A DNA stretch of 32,561 nucleotides from Nitrosomonadales bacterium (GTDB taxonomy: Bacteria > Pseudomonadota > Gammaproteobacteria > Burkholderiales > Gallionellaceae): positions 1 to 32,561 of the forward strand of contig JACPYR010000082.1 in NCBI GenBank assembly GCA_016195965.1. The letters run 5' to 3'. The notes below the pieces were generated by a model that was not told where the DNA came from, made no database searches, and was given only the letters and a program-made list of their open reading frames with translations. Made by a program: the position numbers and the translations under genes. Within the stretch, counting starts at the first letter, position 1; each line of letters begins with the position of its first letter. Positions 22,328 through 29,608 of this stretch are shown piece after piece.

Positions 22328-24229
22328 ATGAATTTCCTTTTCTCACTTCCCCATATGCGCCAACTTGCGCCCTATGCCGCGGTTATGCTCAGCGTTGCGT
22401 TGGCGTTGGCTGCCTACCTGCAGGTGTTGCACGCCCCGTTCCTTTCCGACGATGAACTTTACATCACCACAAATACCAGGCTGGTAGAGCTGCCCCTTAG
22501 TGAACTGTGGCGTCTTTTTATCGAGCCATACAATCCGTTTGAATTCCTTCCGCTGCGGGATTTGTCCTACCGGTTCGATATCGCACTGTTTGGTTTGAAT
22601 TCAACATGGTTTCGGGTGCACAACATTCTGCTGTATCTGCTTTGCCTGCCTTTGGTTTATGCCATTACCGCGAGTTTATGGCGGTATTTTCGCCCGGCTG
22701 AGGTTGCCAGTGCTTCATGGGTAGCGGCGATCGTCACCGTATTGTTTGTTCTGCATCCCGCGCACGTGGAAGCGGTGGTTTGGATAAGCGGCCGCAAAGA
22801 CGTGCTTTCGGGCGTATTTTCATTGCTCGCGCTGTGGCTCGCGGTAAAAGCCAAACGAGAGCACGGGCTTGTCCCCCGTTATGCGACTGCAAGCTTGTTC
22901 GCGTTGCTGGCGGCGATGCTCTCGAAGGCGACGGCTGTTGCGGTGGCGCCGATTATCGCCATGCTCTGGATTATCTTCTGGCGCGATATTCCTGAGCAGC
23001 ACCGACGCCGTTCGGAATTGATATGGCCTCTTGCCTGCCTATTGTTGGCAGCGTGCTTTACCTGGTTTTTTACGGCGAACAGTACAGTGAAGGAGCAGGT
23101 TTATTGGGGTGTCGAGACAGCTCCCCGAGCGCTATCGGTGCTGGGGTGGCTGGCCCGTCTTTCCATCAGCCCGGAAGGCCGCCATTTCTTTTATCCGGTG
23201 TTTGAAGACAACAGGCTTACCGCCATGGTTGCATTGGGAGGCTTGGTTCTGCTTGCCGCAGTAGCCGGGATGGCAATGATGCTGAGAAAGCGGTCTATCG
23301 AGTGGTTTGCTTTGGTCACCTTTTTGCTGCTATGCCTGCCTTATACCCAGTTGATGCCTTTTTTGACGAATTCGCTCGTCTCAGACCGTTTCCTGTTTCT
23401 CCCGGTGTGGCCGATCATGTTATTGGTCGTCGCACTAGTATGGCGTTTGCAACCCGTACCCCGCGCAATTTTATTGCTCATCATTATGTTGGCTTGGAGT
23501 TTTCAGACCGTTGATCGCCCTCTCGATTGGCGCAGCCGCGAGGCGTTGGTGGATTCTGATAGCCGCGCCTACCCCGGTCATTACCTGCCCGCTTTTCAAA
23601 AAATCATAGGAGTGCAGTTGCAACGCGGTTTGAATCGGGACGCGGCTGAGACGGCCCGCAGCATCGTTGCACCAGAAATTAGAAATGTCACGATCGCTCT
23701 AATCAGCTCTGACTATGCCGTGCGCGCCGATGCGGTAGATACGGGTAATCCGCATAACGCTGTGGTGCGTCTTCAGAATTTGGAGTCGCTATTGGCGCAG
23801 CCTCCCGTGCAGATCAAGTGGAATACCCCCATGCGGCATGTATGGGAATATTGCAGGGATGCTCTTGCGACCCAATGGAATTTTCTATCCAGGCAATTTC
23901 CCAACGATGTGTCGGTGCGTTACAACGCCGGCTTATGGATGTTGAAAGTTAAAAAATATAAAGAAGCAATCGTTCATTTGCGCGCCGCAACCGAATCCCA
24001 GCTTATTCCGGAATCCGCACGGGGCACCGCATTCAAGAATTTCGGCCTCGCGTTGATGGGTGCGGGTAATGCTGCGGAAGCGGAAGCGCCCCTGCGTGCC
24101 GCGTTGCAGCAGTCTCCGCCGGATTTTCGGGCGTATTGTTTGCTCTCGGATGTATATAAGCGGACTGGGCGGATTGAATATGCCGCTCGATCCGAGGCCG
24201 ATTGTCATAGACTGGCGCCACGGGAATGA
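22328..24229 (+). CDS. GT-C paralog 5: TMTC-like membrane glycosyltransferase with C-terminal TPRs
   Basis: The 633-residue protein has FLSDD (D41/D42), ITTNTRL where the other paralogs have EN-KL, PLRDLSYRFD, FRVHN, and the intact signature HPAHVEAVVWISGRKDVL. It has about ten membrane helices, a variable linker and C-terminal TPR-like repeats. The start at 22328 lies 10 bp after paralog 4; in-frame ATGs at 22298 and 22304, overlapping the end of paralog 4, would add a few residues. A longer upstream open frame is inside paralog 4 and is not a real extension. It is closest to paralog 4, pointing to a recent tandem duplication or gene conversion. Donor and acceptor remain unknown. Confidence 0.75.
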   Translation: MNFLFSLPHMRQLAPYAAVMLSVALALAAYLQVLHAPFLSDDELYITTNTRLVELPLSELWRLFIEPYNPFEFLPLRDLSYRFDIALFGLNSTWFRVHNILLYLLCLPLVYAITASLWRYFRPAEVASASWVAAIVTVLFVLHPAHVEAVVWISGRKDVLSGVFSLLALWLAVKAKREHGLVPRYATASLFALLAAMLSKATAVAVAPIIAMLWIIFWRDIPEQHRRRSELIWPLACLLLAACFTWFFTANSTVKEQVYWGVETAPRALSVLGWLARLSISPEGRHFFYPVFEDNRLTAMVALGGLVLLAAVAGMAMMLRKRSIEWFALVTFLLLCLPYTQLMPFLTNSLVSDRFLFLPVWPIMLLVVALVWRLQPVPRAILLLIIMLAWSFQTVDRPLDWRSREALVDSDSRAYPGHYLPAFQKIIGVQLQRGLNRDAAETARSIVAPEIRNVTIALISSDYAVRADAVDTGNPHNAVVRLQNLESLLAQPPVQIKWNTPMRHVWEYCRDALATQWNFLSRQFPNDVSVRYNAGLWMLKVKKYKEAIVHLRAATESQLIPESARGTAFKNFGLALMGAGNAAEAEAPLRAALQQSPPDFRAYCLLSDVYKRTGRIEYAARSEADCHRLAPRE

Positions 24230-24304
24230 ATAGCGCAATGAGCCGCATATGAATCACAAACCGACTGTGCCAAGGTTTTACGTATACAAAGGCAATTATT
24301 TAAA

Positions 24305-25177
24305 ATGAAAACTCCTTTTGAGATGTTGCGTCTGATGCGCCCCCACCAGTGGGTAAAGAACGTCTTTGTGTTTACCGGACTGTTGTTTGGTCATGCCTGG
24401 CATGATACGCATCTGGTCGCGCAAGTGCTGATCATTTTCATCGCCTTTTGCCTGGTATCCAGCGCTATCTATACCCTCAACGACATCGTCGATCTGGAAC
24501 AGGACAGGCAGCATCCCAAGAAGTGCCGGCGACCCTTGGCTTCCGGCTCGGTATCCATACCCGCAGCCGTCATGCTCGCGGCCCTGTTGGCTGCGTTGGG
24601 CCTGGTGCTGGCCTATTTTGCAGCACCGGTGGTGTTGGCGATGCTGATCGGTTATGCGCTGATGAATATCGCATATTCGCTACACCTCAAGCATGTGGTG
24701 ATTCTCGATGTGTTCATCATCGCTACCGGATTCATGTTGCGCATTCTGGTCGGCACGCTGGGGGTGGGTATCCCGCCTTCGCAATGGCTGCTGCTGTGCG
24801 GATTGATGGTGACGTTGTTCCTGGGTTTCACCAAACGCCGCGCAGAAATCATCGCATTGACCGGCGATAAAGCCGCGCATCGTAAAGTGTTGGAGCACTA
24901 CAGTCCGGTGCTGCTGGACAAGATGATAGGGATTACTGCGGCGGGGCTGATCATGAGCTACAGCCTGTACACGATGAATGCCGACACGATACGCATCCAC
25001 AACACAGCCAACCTGATCTACACGGTACCGTTTGTGATGTACGGGGTATTCCGTTACATCTACCTGCTGCATCACCAGAGCCGTGGCGGTGACACGGCGC
25101 ATGATCTGGTGCGCGACCATCATTTGCTGATGGCGGTTGGAGCGTGGCTGGTGGCGACCATGCTGCTGATCGCCTGA
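24305..25177 (+). CDS. UbiA-family polyprenyl-phosphate phosphoribosyltransferase (Rv3806c-like)
   Basis: The 290-residue membrane protein belongs to the UbiA superfamily, with about eight to nine helices. The first metal/diphosphate motif is N59-D60-x-x-D63-x-x-x-D67 (in TLNDIVDLEQD), followed by HPKKCRRPLASG. The second is YSLHLKHVVILD (124-135). The N-terminal LMRPHQWVKN and the LFLGFTKRRAE segment are those of the decaprenyl-phosphate phosphoribosyltransferase branch (M. tuberculosis Rv3806c) rather than of quinone or heme prenyltransferases. It would transfer phosphoribose from PRPP to polyprenyl phosphate, the first committed step of polyprenyl-P-arabinose synthesis. The next gene begins two bases after the stop. 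Confidence 0.87.
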   Translation: MKTPFEMLRLMRPHQWVKNVFVFTGLLFGHAWHDTHLVAQVLIIFIAFCLVSSAIYTLNDIVDLEQDRQHPKKCRRPLASGSVSIPAAVMLAALLAALGLVLAYFAAPVVLAMLIGYALMNIAYSLHLKHVVILDVFIIATGFMLRILVGTLGVGIPPSQWLLLCGLMVTLFLGFTKRRAEIIALTGDKAAHRKVLEHYSPVLLDKMIGITAAGLIMSYSLYTMNADTIRIHNTANLIYTVPFVMYGVFRYIYLLHHQSRGGDTAHDLVRDHHLLMAVGAWLVATMLLIA

Positions 25178-25179
25178 AC

Positions 25180-26190
25180 ATGACCATATCGGGACATGAC
25201 CAGCATAAGCCGCATGCTGTTCTGAGCGGCTGGCGCTTCCGCGCGTTGCTGTTGATCGTGCTGCTGAGTGCGCTCGGCTACCTGGCATTTTCGCTGTGGG
25301 GCGGTTGGCGGGAGGTCGTGGCGGCCATCGTGCGCGTGGGTTTTATCGGTATTGCCATCGCGCTCACGCTGTCGCTGGTCAACTATGGGCTGCGTTTCGT
25401 GCGCTGGCAAAAATACCTCGCGCTGCTCGGTCATCGCATTCATACCCCGGAAAGCCTGCGCATCTATATCGCGGGTTTCGGGCTGACCATACTGCCCGGC
25501 AAGGCGGGCGAGACGATACGCAGCGTGTTCCTCAAGCAGCACGGCGTCTCTTACCCGGAAAGCCTCGCGGCATTTTTCTCCGAGCATTTTGCCAACCTCA
25601 TCGTGATGCTGTTGCTGGTCGCAGTCGGCTTGTGGATATATCCGCAGGCGCAGATGCTGGTGGTAATCCTGGCGGCGATGATATTGGCCGTGCTGGTGGT
25701 TCTCCAGCAAACCAGATGGTTGCAAGCGCTCGAGTCTTTCGCGGAAAAACGCTTGTCTGCTCGGATGGGCAGGCTGGTGAGCCACGCTATCGAGATCGTG
25801 CTGCACTCCGGGCGCTGCTTCAGCCTGACTATGCTGCTGTATGGCATAGTCTTGGGGTTCGTGGCCTGGGGCGCAGAGGGTATGGCTTTCTATTACGTCA
25901 TGCGGCTGCTCGGCAGCGATCTGCCGCTGCAGGTCGCGCTGTTTATCTATGCTTTTTCGATGCTGATTGGCGCGCTCAGCTTTTTACCCGGCGGCCTGGG
26001 CGGGGCCGAGGCGACGATGGTCGCGCTGCTGATGCTGAATCATGTCGCGCAGCCGCAGGCGGTCGCGGCGACCGTGCTGATCCGTCTGGCGACGCTGTGG
26101 TTCGCGGTGGCGCTGGGCATTTTTGCGCTGTTGTTGCCCGAACGGAAAGAGGGCAGGCCACAGCAGGCCGGTGGAGATAGTAGCCCTTAA
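25180..26190 (+). CDS. YbhN/AglD-like membrane protein (LPG synthase TM domain family), flippase candidate
   Basis: The 336-residue protein has about eight membrane helices and the hallmarks of the lysylphosphatidylglycerol-synthase transmembrane domain family: TILPGKAGETIRSVFLKQ (residues about 98-115) and FLPGGLGGAEA near 268-278. It lacks the soluble aminoacyl-transferase domain of MprF, so it is the stand-alone form. The ATG at 25180 is two bases after the UbiA-like gene, so the two are almost certainly co-expressed. Family members act in lipid transport or modification, often beside glycosyltransferases. Flipping polyprenyl-P-sugar to the periplasm is an attractive guess from position, not something the sequence proves. 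Confidence 0.8.
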   Translation: MTISGHDQHKPHAVLSGWRFRALLLIVLLSALGYLAFSLWGGWREVVAAIVRVGFIGIAIALTLSLVNYGLRFVRWQKYLALLGHRIHTPESLRIYIAGFGLTILPGKAGETIRSVFLKQHGVSYPESLAAFFSEHFANLIVMLLLVAVGLWIYPQAQMLVVILAAMILAVLVVLQQTRWLQALESFAEKRLSARMGRLVSHAIEIVLHSGRCFSLTMLLYGIVLGFVAWGAEGMAFYYVMRLLGSDLPLQVALFIYAFSMLIGALSFLPGGLGGAEATMVALLMLNHVAQPQAVAATVLIRLATLWFAVALGIFALLLPERKEGRPQQAGGDSSP

Positions 26191-26202
26191 TCCGTCGATG
26201 CT

Positions 26203-26228
26203 TTATGATACGGCGAGAAAAATCATAA
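26203..26228 (+). promoter_or_regulatory. AT-rich inverted repeat upstream of the GGDEF gene
   Basis: TTATGAT (26203-26209) and ATCATAA (26222-26228) form a perfect 7-bp inverted repeat with a 12-bp spacer in the 57-bp gap before the diguanylate cyclase gene. It could be a regulator site or a weak hairpin. No matching regulator is in the window. Confidence 0.25.
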
Positions 26229-26247
26229 TTCCTATTTGCCAGCGTTC

Positions 26248-27510
26248 ATGAATGCGATTACACGAAAAACAGACGGTCATCCGGTCTTGATTATCGGCGC
26301 GGGGCGCGGGGGCTCGGCGCTGCTGGAAATGTTTCTGGAAGACCCTTTGATCGAGGTGATCGCGATCGCGGATTCGAATTCCGCCGCACCCGGCATCGAA
26401 CTGGCCAGGAGCCGCGGCATCCAGACTTTCGCGAGTGCCAGCGCGGCGTTGCAGGCCTGCAAGGATTACCCAGACAGTATCGTGTACAACATGTCGCACG
26501 ACGACACGATCGCCGAAGAGGCGGCCAGGGTCCTCGGCAACAAGAGAGTGACCAGCGGTGCGGAAGTCAAGCTGTTCTGGCAGATGGTGACCAACCTCAG
26601 GCAAATCAAGAACGATCTCGAGAGAAGCCAAAGCCAGTTGCAGGCCATCATACACAGCGTGATGGATGGCATCATTACGATCGGCGAATCGGGAGAGATA
26701 CAGGGATTTAATCCGGCCGCCGAGCAGATGTTCGGTTATTCGCAACAGGAAGTGCTGGGCAAGCAACTCACAATGCTGATGCCCGAGCCGGATTGCAGCC
26801 TGCATCCGGAGTATATCGAGCAGTATGTGAGCTCGGGAACGGGGAGCGTATTGGGCGGGCGCAGGCGCGAGGTCGTCGCGCTGCGGAAAAACGGCGAGCA
26901 GTTTCCGATGGAGCTGTCCGTGTCCGAGATGCTGTTCGGCGGGCAGCGTTATTTTATCGGCATAGTGCGCGACATCACGGAGCGCAAGCAAGCCGAGCAG
27001 AAAATCGCGCATCTGGCGCACTACGACTACCTGACGGACCTGCCCAACCGCGCATTGTTCCTGGATAACCTCAAGTACTCGATTTCACTGGCCCAGCGTA
27101 ACAGCTACAAAGTGGCCGTGATGTTTCTCGACCTGGACGGGTTCAAGCAGGTCAACGATACGCTGGGTCACGAAGGCGGCGACCTGTTGCTGCAGGAGCT
27201 GGCCAAGAAACTCAAGGCGGTCATCCGGACTTCCGATACCGTGGCGCGGGTGGGCGGAGACGAGTTTGTGTTCGTGCTGAACAATGTCGGATCGCGCGAG
27301 CATGCTGCGGCGATGGCGAATAAAATTATCGCCACCCTGGTGGAACCGGTCGAGATCAAGCAGCTGCGTTTCCAAGTGGGCGGCAGCGTCGGCATCGCGC
27401 TGTTCCCGGACGACACGGACGATCCCGGAATGCTGATCCGGCAGGCCGATGAGGCCATGTATCAGGTCAAACAGAGCGGGAAGAATGCATACAAGTTTTA
27501 CCAGAAATGA
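26248..27510 (+). CDS. Rossmann-PAS-GGDEF diguanylate cyclase
   Basis: The 420-residue protein has three parts. Residues 10-115 look like a nucleotide-binding Rossmann domain (VLIIGAGRGGSALLEMF, then IEVIAIADSN and an NMSHDD loop). Residues 125-250 are a PAS domain (GIITIGESGEIQGFNPAAE; closing DITERKQAE). Residues 258-420 are a GGDEF domain with intact GGDEF at 336-340 and an inhibitory site RTSD (327-330) five residues upstream, so it should make cyclic di-GMP with product inhibition. There is no membrane segment, so it is cytoplasmic. An NAD- or CoA-like ligand could be sensed by the first domain. The gene is followed by a strong terminator and is not obviously part of the glycan cluster. 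Confidence 0.87.
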   Translation: MNAITRKTDGHPVLIIGAGRGGSALLEMFLEDPLIEVIAIADSNSAAPGIELARSRGIQTFASASAALQACKDYPDSIVYNMSHDDTIAEEAARVLGNKRVTSGAEVKLFWQMVTNLRQIKNDLERSQSQLQAIIHSVMDGIITIGESGEIQGFNPAAEQMFGYSQQEVLGKQLTMLMPEPDCSLHPEYIEQYVSSGTGSVLGGRRREVVALRKNGEQFPMELSVSEMLFGGQRYFIGIVRDITERKQAEQKIAHLAHYDYLTDLPNRALFLDNLKYSISLAQRNSYKVAVMFLDLDGFKQVNDTLGHEGGDLLLQELAKKLKAVIRTSDTVARVGGDEFVFVLNNVGSREHAAAMANKIIATLVEPVEIKQLRFQVGGSVGIALFPDDTDDPGMLIRQADEAMYQVKQSGKNAYKFYQK

Positions 27511-27564
27511 TCCGGCGTGGGGTGATCGCCCGGATGGCGATTGACCGCAGGCATTGCTGAGACG

Positions 27565-27588
27565 ATCCGCCCTCGGGCGGATTTTTTG
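27565..27588 (+). terminator. Rho-independent terminator after the GGDEF gene
   Basis: ATCCGCCC (27565-27572) pairs perfectly with GGGCGGAT (27575-27582) and is followed by a run of six T residues. It ends transcription of the GGDEF gene and lies just beyond the 3' end of the convergent tesA, which it may also serve less well (no T run on that strand). Confidence 0.88.
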
Positions 27589-27591
27589 CGC

Positions 27592-28239
27592 TTACAACAA
27601 CGGCGCCAATTCCCGCATTACATTATGCAGGATACGCGGCTGAGCAGGCGCGGTGGGGTGCAGGTTGTCGGCCTGGAATTGTTCTGCCGCAATGCCTTCG
27701 AGCAAGAACGGCACTATGCCGATGCGGTATTTTTTCGCGAGACGCGGGTATAGATCGTGGAATTGCGTGGTATAAGGCTAGCCGTAATTGGGCGGCAGTT
27801 TCATGCCTGCCAGCAGCACCTTGGCGCGGCCGTTGCGCGCCTGTGCGATGATGTCTCCCAGGTTGGTTTCGATATCGTGCGTGTTGGCGCCACGCAGTCC
27901 ATCGTTGGCGCCGAGTTCGATGATGACCAGGTACGGCTGATGCTGCCGCAACACGGTCGAGATACGTTGGCGTCCGCCCGCAGCGGTTTCCCCGCTGATG
28001 CTGGCGTTGATCAACCGGTACAGCGGATGGTTGCGTTGCAATTCCTGTTGCAGCAAATTCACCCAGCCCGCTTCGCGCGGGATACCATAGGCTGCCGACA
28101 GGCTGTCGCCGAATACCACGATATTTCTGGTTGCCGGGGTATGCAAGGGCTGGCAGCTTGCGCCGGCGGGGATTGTCAGCGCGGCAATCCAGAAAATGTG
28201 CCGCAAGATAGGTACTACGAAGGAGGAAAGTTTTTTCAT
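27592..28239 (-). pseudogene. tesA: TesA-like GDSL esterase/thioesterase interrupted by an in-frame amber codon
   Basis: Starting from the ATG at 28239-28237, the minus strand encodes a signal peptide (about residues 1-29), the GDSL block with S46 (VVFGDSLS) and the block GANDG with N112. The frame stops at TAG (27780-27778) straight after LPPNYG at residue 153. In the same frame translation would continue PYTTQFHDLYPRLAKKY to the catalytic dyad D191/H194 (DNLHP) and a normal end at TAA 27594-27592, for a total of 215 positions. One change (for example CAG to TAG) explains it. The truncated protein lacks the catalytic Asp-His and should be inactive. A base-calling error or suppressed stop cannot be excluded. 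The gene is divergent from ybbA as in E. coli. Confidence 0.85.
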
Positions 28240-28942
28240 GGCAGAGATTGTGCAGGCGATCAATCTGACTAAGCAAGTGGCAAGTCCTTCTCGGGAAGAA
28301 GGAGCTCATCCGCTGGTCATTTTGCACGAAGTGAGTTTTGCGCTGGACGCGGGCGACAGCCTGGCGATCCTCGGTGCGTCCGGTTCGGGCAAGTCCACGC
28401 TGCTCGGGTTGCTTGCCGGGCTGGATGCGCCCAGCAGCGGCACGGTGTACCTGGACGGCACGGATATTTTCTCGTTCGACGAAGACAGCCGCGCGCGCCT
28501 GCGCGGACGCCTCGCGGGCTTTGTGTTTCAGTCGTTTCAATTGCTGCCGGCATTGACCGCGCTTGAAAACGTGATGCTGCCGCTGGAACTGCATGGCTCG
28601 CCCGATGCGCGCGAGCGCGCGATGGAGGCATTGCGGCAGGTTGGCCTGGGCCAGCGTGTCACTCACCTGCCCAAGCATTTGTCCGGCGGAGAGCAGCAGC
28701 GCGTCGCGATCGCGCGCGCCTTCGTCGTCCGGCCCAAGATATTGTTCGCAGATGAGCCGACCGGCAACCTCGATGCCGCCACCGGCAGCCAGATCATAGA
28801 CCTGATGCTGGAGTTGAACCGCGCGCAGGGCACCACGCTGATCCTCGTCACCCACGACGAAGCACTGGCGCAGCGCTGCAACCGGCAGTTGCATCTGGCG
28901 GCGGGACGGGTGATGCACACTGCCCCTCTCACTCAAGCGTGA
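28238..28942 (+). CDS. ybbA: YbbA/LolD-like ABC transporter ATPase
   Basis: The 234-residue protein is an ABC ATPase of the LolD/MacB type: Walker A GASGSGKS (46-53), Q-loop FVFQSFQLLPALTA, signature LSGGEQQR (148-155), Walker B ILFADE (168-173) with PTGNLD, and the switch histidine H206. Its divergent partner tesA and the FtsX-like permease downstream give the same set as E. coli tesA, ybbA, ybbP. It should power the permease, probably for export or release of a lipophilic molecule; the substrate is unknown. The start codon overlaps that of tesA on the other strand by two bases. The C-terminal residues (APLTQA) lie inside an inverted repeat and may be repeat-derived. Confidence 0.92.
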   Translation: MAEIVQAINLTKQVASPSREEGAHPLVILHEVSFALDAGDSLAILGASGSGKSTLLGLLAGLDAPSSGTVYLDGTDIFSFDEDSRARLRGRLAGFVFQSFQLLPALTALENVMLPLELHGSPDARERAMEALRQVGLGQRVTHLPKHLSGGEQQRVAIARAFVVRPKILFADEPTGNLDAATGSQIIDLMLELNRAQGTTLILVTHDEALAQRCNRQLHLAAGRVMHTAPLTQA

Positions 28943-28950
28943 GAGGGGCA
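28921..28950 (+). repeat. Perfect 12-bp inverted repeat spanning the ybbA stop codon
   Basis: TGCCCCTCTCAC (28921-28932) and GTGAGAGGGGCA (28939-28950) are perfect reverse complements with a six-base loop. The ybbA TGA is in the second arm. No T run follows, so it is not a classical terminator. Its GAGAGGGG arm resembles the repeat found inside dprE2, suggesting the same class of dispersed element. Confidence 0.7.
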
Positions 28951-28955
28951 GTGGA

Positions 28956-29036
28956 ATGAACCTCTTGCGCGTTTCTTTCAACCTGCTCCGCCGCAACTGG
29001 TGTTTCTGGGAATGGAGCAATAAGGGGAGAGGGTAG
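28956..29036 (+). pseudogene. Degenerate copy of the ybbP 5' end
   Basis: A 26-codon frame begins MNLLRVSFNLLRRNW and shows EW a few residues later. It matches the N-terminus of the full ybbP homologue at 29660 (MNLLHLSLNLLRRDW...EW), including similar upstream bases (GAGGGG, four bases, GGAATGAACCTC in both). It then ends at TAG 29034-29036. It sits exactly where ybbP would be expected, right after ybbA, and the toxin-antitoxin pair separates it from the intact gene. It is best read as a remnant left when the operon was split and its permease start duplicated. Confidence 0.65.
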
Positions 29037-29065
29037 AAATAACAGTTGAACCTATCTTTCTCATA

Positions 29066-29083
29066 CGTTTGTTAGAATAAACG
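29066..29083 (+). promoter_or_regulatory. Candidate promoter/operator of the toxin-antitoxin pair
   Basis: CGTTT (29066-29070) and AAACG (29079-29083) form an inverted repeat around TAGAAT (29073-29078), a good -10 hexamer. Such placement fits autorepression by the antitoxin or the complex. No strong -35 is visible at 17 bp. Confidence 0.4.
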
Positions 29084-29108
29084 CCAGATCAAATTTGGAG
29101 ACACGATT

Positions 29109-29318
29109 ATGTCAAGCATAGAAAATCTGACCCGCACGGAAAAGTTGCGCATGATGGAGGTGATTTGGGATGATCTGTCGCGCGATGCGGAAAACTTTTC
29201 ATCGCCTGAATGGCACGCGCAAGCGTTGAAAGAGGCGGAGCGCGCGCTTGCTGAAAACCGGACGCATTTTGTTTCCTGGGATGCAGCCAAGAAAATGCTG
29301 CGCGATGGCGCCCGATGA
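29109..29318 (+). CDS. Addiction-module antitoxin (Unstab_antitox-like)
   Basis: The 69-residue protein starts with a helix of the type LTRTEKLRMMEVIWDDLS and contains a SSPEWHAQALKEAERALAENR segment, typical of the short 'putative addiction module component' family that partners RelE/ParE toxins. GGAG at 29097-29100 precedes the ATG. The stop overlaps the toxin start (ATGA), the classical antitoxin-first arrangement. It should neutralise the toxin and possibly bind the inverted repeat upstream. The pair lies between ybbA and ybbP and is probably an acquired module. Confidence 0.85.
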   Translation: MSSIENLTRTEKLRMMEVIWDDLSRDAENFSSPEWHAQALKEAERALAENRTHFVSWDAAKKMLRDGAR

Positions 29319-29608
29319 AAATCGAGATTCTGAGTATCGCCTTGGTTGATATTCAGTCCGGTCAACATTTCTATGAGCAGCAACAGGAGGGGTTGGGCGA
29401 TTATTTTCTGGATACGCTGTTCTCCGACATCGATGCACTTTTGCTGTATGCAGGAATTCACCAGCAGTTTTTCGGTTATTACCGTGCGCTGTCTAAACGA
29501 TTTCCCTATGCAATTTACTACCGGATGAGTGAAGAAGCCATTCAAGTATGGCGCGTCCTGGATTGTCGGCAGAAGCCATCGCGTATAGCAGATGCGCTAC
29601 GCACTTAG
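29315..29608 (+). CDS. RelE/ParE-superfamily toxin
   Basis: The 97-residue protein has the RelE/ParE pattern: an N-terminal strand (KIEILSIAL), two helices, then SKRFPYAIYYRM and IQVWRVLDCRQKPSRI, the strand-rich core with a conserved arginine. Partners of this antitoxin family are usually of this type. The molecular target (ribosome-bound mRNA or gyrase) cannot be decided from sequence. The start overlaps the antitoxin stop, ensuring coupled translation. No truncation is seen. Confidence 0.85.
   Translation: MKIEILSIALVDIQSGQHFYEQQQEGLGDYFLDTLFSDIDALLLYAGIHQQFFGYYRALSKRFPYAIYYRMSEEAIQVWRVLDCRQKPSRIADALRT

Noticed and set aside
11594..24229. Tandem repetition considered as a CRISPR array or large repeat region
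   Set aside because: The repeated units are full-length divergent protein-coding genes of about 1.9 kb, not short direct repeats with spacers.
24230..24304. Promoter for the UbiA-like gene
   Set aside because: TATACA is present but with no acceptable -35; I could not support a promoter call.
27623..29020. 465-codon minus-strand open frame across tesA and ybbA
   Set aside because: It runs in a different frame from tesA and antisense to ybbA; both of those show family motifs and this one shows none.
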